From Fulvia fulva (Eukaryota; Ascomycota; Dothideomycetes; Mycosphaerellales; Mycosphaerellaceae), in NCBI RefSeq assembly GCF_020509005.1, contig NC_063014.1:4402001-4466000 (forward strand): a stretch of 64,000 nt of DNA. The letters run 5' to 3'. Of this stretch, positions 43,350-56,031 are shown piece by piece. The notes beneath the pieces are model-generated. The model saw only the letters and a list, made by a program, of their open reading frames with translations, did not search any database and had not been told where the DNA came from. Position 1 is the first letter of the stretch. The number at the start of each line of letters is the position of its first letter. Made by a program: the position numbers and the translations under genes.

Positions 43350-46271
43350 TCGTTATTAAATACCGAGTAGGGAGTAAACTTGTCTCTAGAACGTAGACGT
43401 CTACTAGGAGCCCCAATCCGAGACGATGCTCTTAGGAATACTATAACGTACAAAGATATAGCGGATAAAGATGTATACGATATATAGGGCGTCTATCTAT
43501 AGCACTAGAATCAGGTGTCTCTCCTTAGTAAGCCTATCCGTAACTATAAGGACGTTCTTATACGTTTGTCTATCGGTTAAGCTCTTACTTATAGGCAAAT
43601 ATATAACGAAGTTAATAGCGATATCCTCCTATACTCCGAAGGGTACCGGTAATAGTATAAGGAGGCCCTAATACTATTGATTTAACAGAACCGTTGTTCT
43701 ATATATAATATAATTACGGACGAATCTCTTAATCGTTTATACTATACGTAGCTAGCGGTAGTATCTACTAATTAACTCGAATGTCTTTTTACGGTCGGGA
43801 TACCTAGCCGCGGATATGTCGTAGAAACGTTTCGTAATTAGAGTACGAAGTTCTACTACGCTAGTAACTTCTAGGACAAATAAGCTATATCCTCCGTAGG
43901 CGTTCTTTATATAGATTATACTATCTTCTACTTTAGACGTACGATCGTCGATCTTATATTTACGTAATAGGGGTACTTATTAGTTCTAGGATAGCTATTA
44001 TATAGTAGCCTAAACGGTCTCTTCGTTATATAGAGCCTTAATTTATATAAGTAAATCCTACTATACTACCTACTACGCTACCTCCCCCTGCTATAGCTCG
44101 CTTGAATTACGCTTAATATCGAGGCGAGCGGGCGGTAGGATGACCTAGCTCTAATACTATAGACGTAGATCGCTTAGATCCGACGGTAGATCTTACGATT
44201 GTCTAGTAAGACTATTAGGCTTTATACCCTATATACCTAGACGATAGGTGATTTTAAATACGAAATGTACTAGGAACTATACCTAGCGTACCTACCGTCT
44301 ATTAAGTTGTTTCGTGCTTATAAAGTATTCTTAGTTCTTATAATCGGAGTAGACAATAACGGGATTGTTATCTATATCCTTCGTATTCTCGAAATCGGTA
44401 TCTATATTATCGTCTAAGTTAACGGTAAGCTTAGATCTCTATTCTTCGAAGGCGAGGACGATAGCTAATAGTTCCTTATCGTAAATCTCGTAGTTATACT
44501 CCTATAGTAACATCTTCTTAGATATATATACTACCGGTCTCTAGACGTCTCCGTGTTTCTATAAAATTACTACCGTAGTAACGAAATCTAAGGCATCTGT
44601 TTCGACTATAGTTTCTAACCCTAGTACGAAATGTACGAGTACCGTATCCGTTAAGAATGTATCTTTTAATCCTTAGAAGGCTACTTCGTACCCTATTGTC
44701 TAAACGAATAGTATCGGCTTACTATTCTTACTAGTCTTTATTAAATTCGTAAGGGGTATATAGATTTTAGAGAAGTTCTATATAAACCTTCGATAGAAGT
44801 TTCCGAACCTAAGGAATACTTATACATCCTTTAGGCATATTAGAGTAAGCTAGTTCTTGACTACGTCGACCTTTTCTAGGTCTATACGGATACCGTCGAC
44901 TCCTATAATAACACTAAGGTGCTTCGTCTCTATTTAGTAGAACTCGTATTTGTCGATGTCTAATTATAGGCCGGCTTTACGTATACGCTATAGCACTTTA
45001 CGTACGTATTATATATGTTCCTCGAATGTGTCGCTAAAGATCAGGATATTATCTAGATATACTAAATAGAAGTCATCGAGATACTCCCTAAGCGTATCGT
45101 TAATATATAATTAGAATGTTCCTAGAGTATTATATAGGCCGAAAGGCATTACTATATACTCGAATTGACTATAGCGAGTACTAAACGTAGTTTTCTATTC
45201 GTAGCCCTCCGTAATACGAATACGGTTAAAGGCAGAGATAATATCGAGTTTAGTAAAGTACTTCTTCCTATTTAGGCGGTTTAGCGTTTCTTAGAATAGC
45301 GGTATTAGGTATCTACTTTTGACCGTAAGGGTATTAAGAGCTCTATAGTCGATATAGACCCGTAGACTGCCGCCTATTTTATATATAATTAGTACTAGTA
45401 TAGAAGCCGGGCTCGTACTTCGTTATATCGCTCTAGATTCTAGCTAATTATCGACCTACTTCTTAATTACCTTATTCTCGCGAGACGACATTACGTATAG
45501 CCGCTTGAAAGGAGGTGACTTAGTTTCGTCTTTAAGGTGTATCTTATAGTCTTTACTAGGGCGGTAAGGTAGGATCTTCGATATATCCTAACGGTTAAAA
45601 TAGTCCTCGAAATCGTATAGTTCCTAGGGTAAGTAGACCTTAGTATCTTAGTCCTTATCTTTGCCTTTTATAAATCTATCGAAGTCGCTATTTACTATTA
45701 TTATACATACTATTAAGGGGTTTGCTAACTATACCTTCCGAAGGTTTATAGTATAGAGCCTAGTAGGATCGAAGTCTTACCTAGTCACTACTATTACGTA
45801 GGCTCGTAATAGGTTAGCGTAGTACTTCTGACTAGGTAGTATAATCCACATTATATAGATTTCCGCTCCTTTCTTACGAGCTAGTTTTACTACGTAGGCC
45901 GCGGAGATATTTACGATATCGATCTCTAGTTCTAGTTCGACAACTCGTTACTTTTATTTCGTATATCGGTACGGTCGCTTTAACGTCTTAACGCCGTCTA
46001 CCGGTAACGGTTATCGAGTATATATACGGAAGTTATCCTCTTCGTCCTCGAACGTTATATAGAACTATAGTTAGGGTATATGCTTAGGTAACGATAGCGT
46101 AGGAGCGGTGACTTCGTCGGGGTTATCTTCTACTATAGGTAGTTAATAATTACCTAATAGTACGAGCGTAGCTAGATAGTTAATAGACTATACTATTAGG
46201 TACTTATTAGACCTCTAGTTTGCCTAATAGGTACGGCATTTTAAATGATTCATTATTATAATGCCCTTCTC
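43350..46271 (-). pseudogene. G6 pol middle: RT, RNase H and integrase start
   Basis: Minus strand. FKRLYVMSSRENKVIKKQ near 45470-45520, ALNTLTVKSRYLIPLF near 45310-45360, [15 protein letters not shown] near 45220-45270, YIVMPFGLYNTLGTF near 45125-45165, active-site YLDNILIFS near 45035-45065 with Asp to Asn, FGNFYRRFIQNFSKIYIPL near 44755-44815. RNase H is at about 44280-44640 with [15 protein letters not shown] near 44450-44500. Integrase start and zinc region lie between 43350 and 44200, strongly decayed. Protease-RT linker is at 45600-46271. Many TAG and TAA stops. Confidence 0.83.
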
Positions 46272-46286
46272 CTATTATATCTCTAG
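46272..46286. repeat. Target-site duplication of truncated LINE-A, left copy
   Basis: ctattatatctctag, identical to 48310-48324. Confidence 0.88.
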
Positions 46287-48150
46287 ACGCCTGCCTATAG
46301 ACCGGGTACCACCCGATAGCTTTTAAACAATCGACGACAGTAGTCCTACGCAAGCCGTAGAAGGAAGACTATACGTAGGTAAAGTCGTACCGCCCAATTG
46401 CGCTCCTTAATACTCTTAGAAAGGCGCTTAAGAAGCTAGTTATAACGAGACTCTCCGAGGCGGTAGAGGAACACTCCCTACTCCCGGACACCTAGATAGG
46501 TACGCGCCTATAGCGATCGACGCTATCCGCGATAGAACTTATCACCTCTTAGGTAAAGGCTATCTAGTATAAGGATAGGGACAAGGTGGCTTCCTTACTT
46601 AGCCTAGACATATCGGGAGCCTTCGACTACGTGTTACACCCGCGGCTACTCTATATCCTAAGGTCGAAGGGACTCCCTAAGTGGCTTGTCAACTTCGTAC
46701 GGTCCTACCTCTAAAACCGTAGTACGTCGATCCTAGTCGGCTAGTACAGAAGCCTATTTTAAGTAGTCTATACTAGAATCCCGTAAGGCTTAACGCTAGT
46801 ACCTATTCTGTTCCTCTTCTTTATAGCGACGCTACTCCTAGCCCTAGAATCCTAGAACACCGCTACGAGCGGCTTCGTAGACGACATAAACATCCTAGCG
46901 TAGTCTTCCTCGACTAAGGAGAACTGTAGGCTACTAGAAGAGAAGCACAAGATCTACGAGGACTAGGCTAGGAGGCACGGGGCTCGGTTTGCCCTAGAAA
47001 AGTACAATCTAATACACTTTACGCGCCGGCCACGGTTCTATAATATATAAGCTTCTATCTAGATATAGGGGCATACGACTAACCCGGCAAATCAGCTTAG
47101 GATCCTCGGACTATAGGTGGACCCGGCGCTACGGTAGAGGAAGTACGTATAGGTAATATTACGGAAAGCTAAACAGAATATAGCATTATACTAGAGGCTT
47201 ACTACGTCTATATAGGGGGCGGACTTCCGGTAGTCACGACTTCTATATACGGCTATTATACGGCTAGTCCTTACCTATAGTAGCTAAGTGTAGTCCTTAG
47301 GCGAGAGGGCCTACCTATCGAAGGGACTCGTCGCGCCGCTAGCGAAGATCCAAAACTAATGCCTAAGGAAGGTCACCGGGGTATATAAGTCGATACTAAC
47401 GAGGATGCTTAAGCACGAGACCGCTATACCGCCGATCGACCTATATATCTAGGGACTACGGACCTCCTACTTAGGTAAGTCGGTATAGTACCTAGTATAG
47501 AAGGTCATTACTAGTATAGTCGTAAGGGCCCGCGAATCAGTACTAGCGTATAGGGGCATTCGACCCGGAAACGAGCCGAACTACCGGGTAAGGGACGAAT
47601 AGCTAGCAATATAATAGGAAGGTAAGAAATCGTTTATAGAGCAACTATAGAAAGAGAGGTGGAACAACTAGGTTGTAGGGTATAGTGGACGCCCTTAGCT
47701 AGCGGGACAACCTAAGGAATAGTTAGCTACAAAATCCGCGGTTAAGCACCCCCCGAAGCTTATCTACTACCGCCTTACGAGGGTATAGAGTAGTATAGCA
47801 ACCTAACTACGAAGCGAACACATCGGCCTCTAGGGGTACCTATTATAGAGGAAGGTTCTAGGATACACGAATACTAGCTGCCCCTACGGCTATCGCTCCT
47901 AGAACGTACGGTACGTACTCCTCGTCTATCCGAGGTAGTCGCTAGGAAGGGGGGAGTAGATAGTAAAGGCGAGGAACCGGACGATTAGGGCACTTCTTAA
48001 CAACGCTAAGGACCTACGGCGCATTACGAACTAGATACTAGAGAAGGGCTAGCTAGAACAGTACCGCCTAGTAGGAACAGTATAGGAAGAGAGGACACGA
48101 CGTAGCGCGACGAGACCGGCTAGGAGCGGGGGCTAACGGGGTAGTGACAT
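46287..48150 (+). pseudogene. LINE-A copy 3 ORF2 fragment (RT to CCHC)
   Basis: Reverse transcriptase from the NAYLQTGYHPIAFK block onward. The catalytic FVDDIN is at about 46874-46891. The C-terminal knuckle is near 47870-47930, where this copy keeps a cysteine (TGC CCC near 47880) that the full-length copy has as TAC. Many TAG stops shared with the full-length copy, a few private. Confidence 0.85.
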
Positions 48151-48186
48151 AGACTACGTACGTTTAGAGGGAAAGCTAAACTAGAT

Positions 48187-48309
48187 AAGGAGTAGTCGGG
48201 GGCGGGAAGGGTTTTTACCTATTCGGGTTTCCCTTTGTATATAATAATAGATATATACCTATATAGGCCGGATAGGGTCCTAGAACAGGGGAATGACAAA
48301 TCTATCTAT
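48187..48309 (+). repeat. LINE-A copy 3 3' UTR and (ATCT)n tail
   Basis: Same 3' end as 14095-14204, ending in aatctatctatctat against the target-site copy. Confidence 0.85.
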
Positions 48310-48324
48310 CTATTATATCTCTAG

Positions 48325-48441
48325 TTCGTAGTCTACGAACTAACTAGAGCCGAGTACGATATTATACTCTAGTGATTCTACTAAATAGTAGCTAAGGATT
48401 TCGACGTAGCCGCCGATATAAAAAGGAAAGTACGTAGACTC
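48325..48441 (-). pseudogene. G6 protease fragment, right piece
   Basis: Minus strand, STYFPFYIGGYVEILSYYL and then LEYNIVLGSSQFVDYE, corresponding to the second half of a retropepsin (I-V-L-G-x-x-W-F block). It continues the frame of 43350-46271 once the LINE-A and one target-site copy are removed. Cut at 48441 by copia C1. The rest of G6 (protease start, gag, 5' LTR) is not in the window. Confidence 0.75.
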
Positions 48442-48675
48442 TATTAAGAACATATAGGCCGTAGGACAAGTATATAGGTGTAGGTATATTATGTAACTAG
48501 ATTACGTAACTAGGGTTTACTAGCCTATAGGCTAGTAAACATCCGGATACCTAGTATCTACCTACACTAACACTAGCGATACTATATATAGATATACGCT
48601 ATCCTATTAGGTCCTTCTTCGTCTTTCGTATAATCCGCCGTCTTCTACTACTACGTAACTCGTACCTATCTAATA
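48442..48675 (+). repeat. C1 5' LTR (left edge inferred)
   Basis: The right edge is firm (ctaata followed by the primer site). The left edge is placed at tattaag because it is the transition-altered form of TGTTAAG, the start seen in C2. It gives 234 bp against 235 bp for C2, and G6 coding sequence ends just before it. The second LTR of C1 is outside the window, so this edge is unconfirmed. Confidence 0.6.
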
Positions 48676-48690
48676 GGTTATAAGCCCGGG
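48676..48690 (+). other. C1 primer-binding site, initiator tRNA-Met half
   Basis: ggttataagcccggg directly follows the LTR. With one TpG to TpA change reversed it is complementary to the anticodon arm of initiator methionine tRNA, the internal cleavage-site primer known for copia-type elements. C2 has the same 15 bases at 59766-59780. Confidence 0.7.
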
Positions 48691-48867
48691 TTAGTAACTC
48701 GGTGTTTCACCCTCGACAAAGTCGTATTAGAGTTATTCCTCTTTAGAACAAAAGGAAGGTAGACTAGAGGCCGTACCCGCCTTATATAGGAAGCTATAGC
48801 CTTGCTATAGGTATATATAAGACGTAAAAGAGCCTAGTAAGGTACTATTAGACTCCGAGTTAGGGAG

Positions 48868-48872
48868 CCTAT
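48868..48872. repeat. Target-site duplication of G7, left copy
   Basis: cctat, identical to 56032-56036. Confidence 0.85.
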
Positions 48873-49057
48873 TATTATAAGTAGGTATAAGTACGTAGTT
48901 AGGTAAGGTACAAGTCGAATAGATGCTCTATCTAAGGGAGGCGCGGAGGGCGCGAGAGTTATATACGGGCGCCAAGCCGCTAGTCGGTTTAGTTAGGGGG
49001 CGCGAGGTCTAGGTACGTACCCGCGGGTTTAAGTAAATATACGCCGGTACGGTAATA
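48873..49057 (-). repeat. G7 3' LTR
   Basis: 185 bp. Plus-strand ends tattataag and ggtacggtaata, the mutated form of the 5' LTR ends tgatataag and ggtacggtaaca. The polypurine tract (ctaccccctctcttagag on the plus strand) is at 49058-49075. Confidence 0.92.
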
Positions 49058-49075
49058 CTACCCCCTCTCTTAGAG

Positions 49076-50900
49076 TACGCTCCGGAGCACTCTCCTCTCC
49101 TCTTATATCTTTTATTACCTTCGTAAACACCTCATTATCTATTAGACTATACGTATCGCTCTCTTTCTTATAAGCCCGGAGGTCTCGTTCTACCGGTATT
49201 AGATTCATCGCTACTTTTGCTAGTTAGCGCGCTATACGTATACCTATAGCATTCCTATTTAGTATCTAGTCTATAGGTAGTTAAAAACTAGGTAGCTTAG
49301 TCGCTCTCGGGTAGTTATATTAAAAGTCGGCTACGGAGGCGGCGGTAGTCTCGATAACCTAGTTCGTAGCTTTATAGGATAGCTTATTATATCTAATATA
49401 TTTCACTAGGTATTCCTAATATAGCTATTTGCCTCCTACCGGTATTAGTCCTCGCGGCCACCTCTTCTTATAGTCTACAATTTGCTTAACTTCCTATTAA
49501 TAGGGTTCGGCGGGATTAGTTTCGTATTATTCGTTGTCGACAATTCGGATCGGTAGTAGTACGGGTTATGTCTGTCCTATAACCGGCGGATAAATTAGTA
49601 TAAGAAGGTATAAGTAGAAGCGATTGTCGATATTCAAAGTAGGTAGGAGCTCTACTTTATAAGTATTACCCGGTAGTACCTCCGTAATCGCGTACGGTCT
49701 AGACTACTATATATCTATCTTACGAGAAGGTCTCTCTATCGTCTAGTTCTTAGTGCTTACCTATACTTCGTCGCCTTCGGCGTACCGTAGTATAGGTATA
49801 CGCGTCTAGTTTACGTACTTAGCTTAGACTACTTATACTAAGGCTATCTACTATAGTAAGTATTAGTATATCTCTTATATCTTAGCCGTAAACTTGTCCG
49901 CGGACTCGGCGTCTAGTCGCTATTTATGTAGCATTAGTAGTATAGGCAAGTCTAAGTCGAACTTAGAGAACCTTAGATTACGCCTAGTATTAGTATAGAA
50001 CGGTAAGACGCCTATTATTACGGACACTACGTTGTTTACTATAAACTTAGCTAATAGAGTCTAATCTAGCTAGTCGTCCTAGGTATAGTTAATAAAGATA
50101 CGTAGGTATTGCTCTATTACTTTGTTCGTATTCTCCGACTATCTATCTATTTCTAGGTAGAACGACGAAGATAGCTTTCGACTAATACTAAGTAGCGCGT
50201 ATATCCTACGCTAGAATACGGAAACCTATTAGGTGCTACGATCCGAGATAATAGACTTCGGGAGCCTATGTCTACTAAACACGTACTTAAGGAATACTAG
50301 TACGTAATACTCTACTATTATCGAGGTGATAGGAGTGATATGTCGCTCCTTAGCTAAGCGGTATATAACGGTTATAATGTTCTCGTACGTTTGTCCGTCG
50401 ACTACGCTTATTCCCTTCGGTAGTTTAACTACGAAGTCAATAGAGATATCCTCCTAAGCGCTAAATAGTACTAGTCGCGGTCTTAATAGCCCTAGGTACT
50501 AGATGTTAGTGTTCTTATTTATACGGCAAGCGCGGTAGGTACGTATATAGCTCTTAATAAATCGTACGATACCTAGCTAGGTATACTTACGAGCTACTAA
50601 TTTATACGTCTTCTTGTCCCCTAAGTAACTAGCTACTATATAGTCGTAGAAAGTCTATACGATACGAGTACGTACCGGGATTTCACCTTTATCTAGATTG
50701 TCTTCTAACTCCGGAGGAACGAATAGGCTATAACTACTATATATATTCTTAATGTATATTATACCTCCGACTAGGACTATATAACGGTCATCGATATAGT
50801 GCTTCCTTAGTAAGGTATATAGATCATCTCGTTCTAGTTATTAAACGGCTTCCTTAGCCTCTAGTTACGTATAGAGTCCTCGAATAGCGGTCGTAAGCGT
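49076..50900 (-). pseudogene. G7 integrase and chromodomain
   Basis: Minus strand. Integrase core near 50060-50400: VITVIYRL, HRLPKSIISDRSTQ near 50250, EIDRQSENTNKVIEQYLRIF near 50100-50160. The zinc region is around 50550-50650, strongly decayed. Chromodomain near 49300-49530: VKQIVDYKKRW, YLVKYIRYNKLSY, then an alanine-rich helix and VADFYYNYP. From 49300 to 49076 a short tail runs to the polypurine tract. Stops throughout. Confidence 0.8.
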
Positions 50901-53560
50901 GGTCATAACGTCATTATTATATACCGACAATACTCTAGTAGATAACAGGTTTAGGATACGATCTAGGCCTAGTAATACCTAATACTACTATTAGTTACGT
51001 AGGTTATCTAGGTCTCTAGGCTTTAGTAAGTCCTATAAACGTCGGGTTAAGCTATCTAGCTTAGTACCTTGAACTCCTAGCCTATAGACGATCTTAAAGA
51101 AGAACTACGAGAGAAACTCGGCCTAGCGAGCTTATCTACGGTTCAATTACGTCGTACTTATAAACTACTCGAGGTTTTTATAATCGGAGTATATAAGCGT
51201 CGGCTTGTCCCTAGATTCCGGGTCTAGTAGATTCTTATAATCGTCGGTACCGTATTTATTAATAGTTAGCTCCGGTTGCTATTCCTCGAAAGCTTATATA
51301 ATAGCTAGGAGCTCCTTATCGTAGATATCGTAGTTATATTACTAGGGATCTATCTTCTTAGATATATAAGCGATAGGATGTAACGCTCCTCGCTCGTTAC
51401 GTTATAAGAGTACTACTACTATTACGTAATCTAAGGCATCTGTTTCTAGAATAGTCTCTCGCCCTAGGTAGAAGTGTTTTAAGGTAGGCGTATCGATAAA
51501 TGCTTACTTTAATGCCTTAAACGCCTATTAATATACTAGAGACTAGTCCTATAGGACATTCTTCCTCGTAAGCTTCGTTATAGGTAAGCAGATCTTACTA
51601 AATCCTTAATAAACCTACGGTAGAAGTTAGTAAACCCTATAAACGACAAGATGTTGGTAACATTCGCGGGTATAGGCTAATTCTTAACGTATTTAATCTT
51701 AGCTAGGTCTATCTTAATGCCCTTATTTATAATGATAACACCTAGATACGTGGTCTCGTGTCTAAAGAACTTGTATTTGTCAATACCTAACTAGAGCCCG
51801 GCGGTATCTAGCTTTCGTAGGACCTTTAGGATATATTAGACATACTCTTCTCTTGTCTTACTGAAGACAAGTGCGTTATTAAGGTAATATAACACGAAGT
51901 CATCTAGAAACTCCCTTAGTATGTCGTTTATAAATGACTAAAACGTTCCTAGTGTATTATATAGTCCAAAAGGCATAACTACGTACTTAAACTGCCTATA
52001 TCTAGTAGTAAAGGCCGTTTTCTACTCGTCTCCTACTATAATACGGATACGATTAAACGTAGCGATAACATCTAGTTTAGTAAACTATTACGCGCTAGTA
52101 ATACGATCTAAGGTCTCTTAAAATAGTGGAATCGGGTAGCGACTCTTCGTCGTAAGCGCGTTTAGAGCTCTATAGTCTACGTATACTCTTAGCCCTCTAC
52201 CCGGCTTTTTGACTATTAGAATAGGTACTACTACTAGTAATACGCTTCTCTAAATAAAACCTTTCTTAAGTTAGTCGTCGATCTACTTCTTAATCACCTC
52301 GTTCTCTCGTATAGAGAAGGAGTATAGTCTTCGAAATAGCGGTATCTAACTATTCTTCAGCTTGATCTTATAGTCTACGCTAGGCCGTTACGGTAGGACC
52401 TTATCTACTTCCTTACGGCTAAATAGCCTAGCCATTTCCCTAAACTCTACTAGTAACAAAGGGATAGGATCCTAGTCTTTGTCCTTACCGTTCATAAAAC
52501 GTTAATAGTCGTTAGCTAATATAGTAGAGGCGTTAAGTTGCCGCTAGATATAGTTACCCCGGGGCTCCTCCTATCTATCTATTATCTCTTAAGTGTTAGT
52601 GTCTACTAATATCGCCGCGCTGCCTCCTAGTATAGGCTTCGCTCTTACCGAAAGCCTTTAGTATATACGCGGATAGCGGGTCTCGTACGACTTACTTATT
52701 AGGATTTTCTTTCGGGTTAAACATCTATATTATATATACTTTATAGCCCTTCCTCCGGCTTATACGCCGAAGTGCTTCTATATTAATAGGCTTGATGTCG
52801 ATCTCCGGCTTAGTCTCGACCTTTAGTTCTTTCTTCGTTCGACGCGCTAGGCGCTTAAGTATTTTAACCCTATTGGCGGGTAGTAGCTAGCGGACGTAGT
52901 AAGACGGTTCCGGTTTATCGTAGGTGTCGACGGTATGTCGTATTACTACTTTCGTCGTGTACGTCTCCTATACTACTATAGATTCGTGTTTATCCTCTAC
53001 GTAGGGTTTGGCGTAATTAGATAGGGCTTAAGGTCGCGAACTCTCTAGTACTAGTATCTCGGTATAAAGAACGCCTCTTAGTATAATACCCTTGTCGTTA
53101 ATAGACTATACGTATACTAGTTCAGTTCCGAGTATACAGTTCTATCGATAATATAGTAAGAATAGGGTTATAGTTCCTAACGTATAGTAGAACGTAGGTT
53201 AATGCTCGTCGTACTAGAGACGGCCGAGGACTATATCGTATTCTAGTAATACGTAGTAGCTAGACCTAGTCTCTACGTAGTTACCGATCTAAATTTGTGC
53301 CGTTGTTCTATAAGTAATAAGGTTACTAGTAGGTCGGCTATCTACTAATATCAGCCCTAATAGATTAGGTAGCTATATTATATCAAGGTTATTCTTATAC
53401 GTAAAGTCGATATTAAAGTACGTAGAGTTAGTACCATTATTATAAAGGGTTTGAGTAGGGATCTTTCTATTTACTATATATAGTATAACTAGATAAGAAG
53501 CTATTACCGGATTGTATTTATCTATAGAGTAGTTTATAGCTAGTAGGGAGTATGCCGATA
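50901..53560 (-). pseudogene. G7 protease, reverse transcriptase and RNase H
   Basis: Minus strand. The protease remnant at about 53050-53450 includes LLEYDIVLGRLQYDEHQP near 53190-53245. Reverse transcriptase at about 51560-52330: [73 protein letters not shown], active-site YYLNNALVF near 51860-51890 with both aspartates now asparagine, and [12 protein letters not shown]. RNase H at about 51130-51480 with the YDKELLAI block near 51310. The linker 52350-53040 is charged, with no named domain. Confidence 0.82.
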
Positions 53561-53599
53561 TGCTTAGAACCTTGCCTCCCTTAGGAGGTTTATGTTTAT

Positions 53600-55560
53600 A
53601 TTTATACTTTTTCTCGTTTTCTCGTGACTCTAACTCGTACGGTCTACTACGTATTGCGCTTACGGAGTAGACTAGGCGTTTCCCGCGCCGCCGGTGTTAT
53701 TAGCGTTACTACTATTACTACCGTTACGGCGGTTATTACTTAGGTTATAGCCTAGCGTAAATAGGCGGCGGGCGACATCTCGAAGGGGGTACTAATCGGT
53801 ATCGACACGGCGGTTACCTTCTTATTCGTATTTTAAGTACCGATTCTAATCGATATATTCCTAGGCGCGAGTAGTATCTAAAGGTTAGATATACTAAAAT
53901 GCCTAAGGTCGATTAGCCTACTTAGTCTTAGCGTTCGGGTTAGTGTTATTACCGCTACTACTCGAAGCCGTATCCTTCTTATCGTCGTTACCCTTAGTAG
54001 TCTTCTTATTACCTTAGGTCTTATTACTATTACTAGTCTTACCGTACTTAAGGTCGAACGCCTTAAACTTGTCCTCGTAGTTATATAGCGTAGACACGAC
54101 TTGCTTAAGGGTCATATTGACTATGTCCTCGTTTATAATGCGGTTGTTATAGCGCGAGTTTAACTTACGGAGTAGGAAGTCCTTCTCGAGTTTCTTTTCC
54201 TTTACGCCGTTATTAAGGTTAATAATATCGGCGTTCTTACGGAAGGATAGGTAGAAGTTACTAAACTTCTCCTTATTACCCTACTATAGACTATTAAGCT
54301 TGGTTATAGTATTAGTATAGGCATTACGGGTACCGTAGCGCCGGGCTAGATCTTCTATTATCTTATCTCTAGAAGCGTACTAAGTAGTCGTACCTTCCGT
54401 AGACTTAGTAAGACTAGGGATCTTTAAGTCGATATAGGTCTATATACCGTTCTTTAACTAGCTCTAGACGTTCTAAAGGGAGTCCTTTATAGTACGGTAC
54501 TTCGAGGCTTAGAGCTTAGCTTCGGTAGTACGCTACTACTCTTAGAACTTAATATCGTCGCTCTTTAGGTCGAACTTAGTAGGGGCCTTTAGCTCGTTAG
54601 AGGACTTGATACTAGTAGTTATATTAGCGTCGTAAGTCGTATATACGGAGATAGGGTTGCTATCTAAGTCGGTACTCGGGCGATTCTTCCTACCCTTACG
54701 ACTGTTCTTACGGCCCTTATTACCGTCGTCCTCGTCGTCTAATAAGTCCGATAAATCCGGGTCCGACTTCTTCTTATTAGGTTTGCCTCTATTTTGTCGA
54801 CGCTCTAGTGACTCTTTAGACTCGGTTCGCTAAGGTAGTAGGTCTTACTTTTCCTTAGACCGGCTACGGTCTATCTCTTACTTCTTAAGCTTAGTAATAC
54901 GCTTCTCGGCTACTACGAGCTTAGTCTTAGTCTCTACTAGCTTGTTCTCCGCTACTTTATACTACGTACGATATACCTTCTTTATATCTTTAGCCCTCGT
55001 AATCTCGTCTAGGTCGATAACGATAGTATTATCGCGCTTAGGGAGCTCCTCCTTTAGTCGCGTAACCTCCTCTTCTAGGGACTGTCTAGTCGCCTATTCC
55101 GTATCGATTATATCCTCGAGTCGGTCTATTTAGTCCTTAGTATCTTACGCCTTACGGAGGTTAATACGGTTAGCTATATCGAGCGTAGCATTAAGTTTAT
55201 ACGTACGTCGGTAATCGGACTCGATGTTATAGAGGATCTTATAGATCTACTAGGGATAATTATTGACCGTCTTCTTAAACTTGTCTATATTCAACCCGTT
55301 TAACGAGTCGAAGGCTTCCTAGAAGTTGTCGATAGTAACCCTCCTCTTCCTCGGTACCTTAGTACCCTTATCTTCTATCTTATCCTCGATAAACTCCGCC
55401 CTATATAGGTTAGCCAAGTTCAGCTCTATCTCGACCTCCTCTTCCTTAATCGTCTTAAGTTAGTCGAACACCTTCTTATACTACTTATAGTACTAGTTAT
55501 TCTCGTCGAGGAGCCTGTTTACGATATCCTCTTTACGTCCTTAAGTCTATATCGCCGGGT
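53600..55560 (-). pseudogene. G7 gag
   Basis: Minus strand, about 650 codons. The N-terminal half at 54880-55500 is rich in Glu, Lys, Leu and Asp and looks coiled-coil. A basic/acidic segment near 54700-54800 (KPNKKKSDPDLSDLLDDEDD) separates it from a capsid-like part at 54050-54600 (LKAPTKFDLKSDDIKF, NKEKFSNFYLSFRKNADII, EKDFLLRKLNSRYN). The C-terminus near 53650-53780 is Asn/Gly/Ser-rich. I see no clear zinc knuckle. The plus-strand frame at 54942-55133 is an antisense shadow. Confidence 0.65.
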
Positions 55561-55846
55561 TCGCGCTATCGTTATTAGGTAGATCGGATAGTAGGGTAAA
55601 GAAGGATAATCTATTAAGGGACGCGTAATGAACGCGTCTATCGGTATTCTCTATACTTACGCCTAGTACGCCGGTACCGGTCTGGCTCGCTATTATTACT
55701 ATATTAGCTATAATCTACTTCAAGGTACGACTTAGCGAGTACGATACCTAATCTTAGTACTTCCCGTATACTATCGCGGTTTCTCTATAATCTCCCGAAT
55801 ATAGCTTCTCGTATCTCTCTATACATTAGTAAAGATCTATTCGAAG
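55561..55846 (-). other. G7 5' leader
   Basis: Between the 5' LTR and recognisable gag. No domain visible. A primer-binding site would be expected at about 55830-55846, but I cannot match it to a tRNA. Confidence 0.4.
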
Positions 55847-56031
55847 TGATATAAGTAGGTATAAGTACGTAGTCGGGTAAGGTACAAGTCGAATAGATAC
55901 TCTATCTAAGGGAGGCGCGGAGGGCGCGAGAGTTATATACGGGCGCCAAGCCGCTAGTCGGATTAGTTAGGGGGCGCGAGGTCTAGGTACGTACCCGCGG
56001 GTTTAAGTAAATATACGCCGGTACGGTAACA
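55847..56031 (-). repeat. G7 5' LTR
   Basis: 185 bp, tgatataag...ggtaaca on the plus strand, with intact terminal TG and CA. Followed by TSD cctat (56032-56036). Confidence 0.93.

Larger units (their letters stand above)
43345..46286 (-). mobile_element. G6, middle piece (integrase N-part, RNase H, RT, linker)
   Basis: Resumes G6 beyond the G5 dimer, beginning with TSD gatag, and ends at the truncated LINE-A (target-site copy 46272-46286). The sense is continuous with 29887-31513 on the left and 48325-48441 on the right. Confidence 0.88.
46287..48309 (+). mobile_element. LINE-A copy 3, 5'-truncated
   Basis: Corresponds base for base to 12181-14204 of the full-length copy (same length, about 2023 bp), differing by scattered transitions. 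It starts inside reverse transcriptase coding sequence and keeps the 3' UTR and ATCT tail, flanked by a 15-bp direct repeat. Such 5' truncation is the normal product of incomplete target-primed reverse transcription. Confidence 0.94.
48442..48867 (+). mobile_element. C1, Ty1/copia retrotransposon, left piece (5' LTR and leader)
   Basis: Contains the 5' LTR (48442-48675), a tRNA-half primer site and leader sequence up to the G7 insertion at 48868. Resumes at 56032. The plus-strand copia gag, integrase and start of RT follow. Confidence 0.82.
48873..56031 (-). mobile_element. G7, Ty3/gypsy chromovirus, complete
   Basis: Minus-strand element of 7159 bp with two 185-bp LTRs (55847-56031 as 5', 48873-49057 as 3') and TSD cctat. 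Domain order right to left: gag, protease, reverse transcriptase, RNase H, integrase, chromodomain. Not interrupted by other elements. Heavily mutated, with nearly all CpA gone. Related to but distinct from G6. Inserted in the leader of copia C1. Confidence 0.94.

Noticed and set aside
54942..55133. 63-codon plus-strand Ser-rich frame
   Set aside because: Antisense to the Glu/Lys-rich coiled-coil part of G7 gag.
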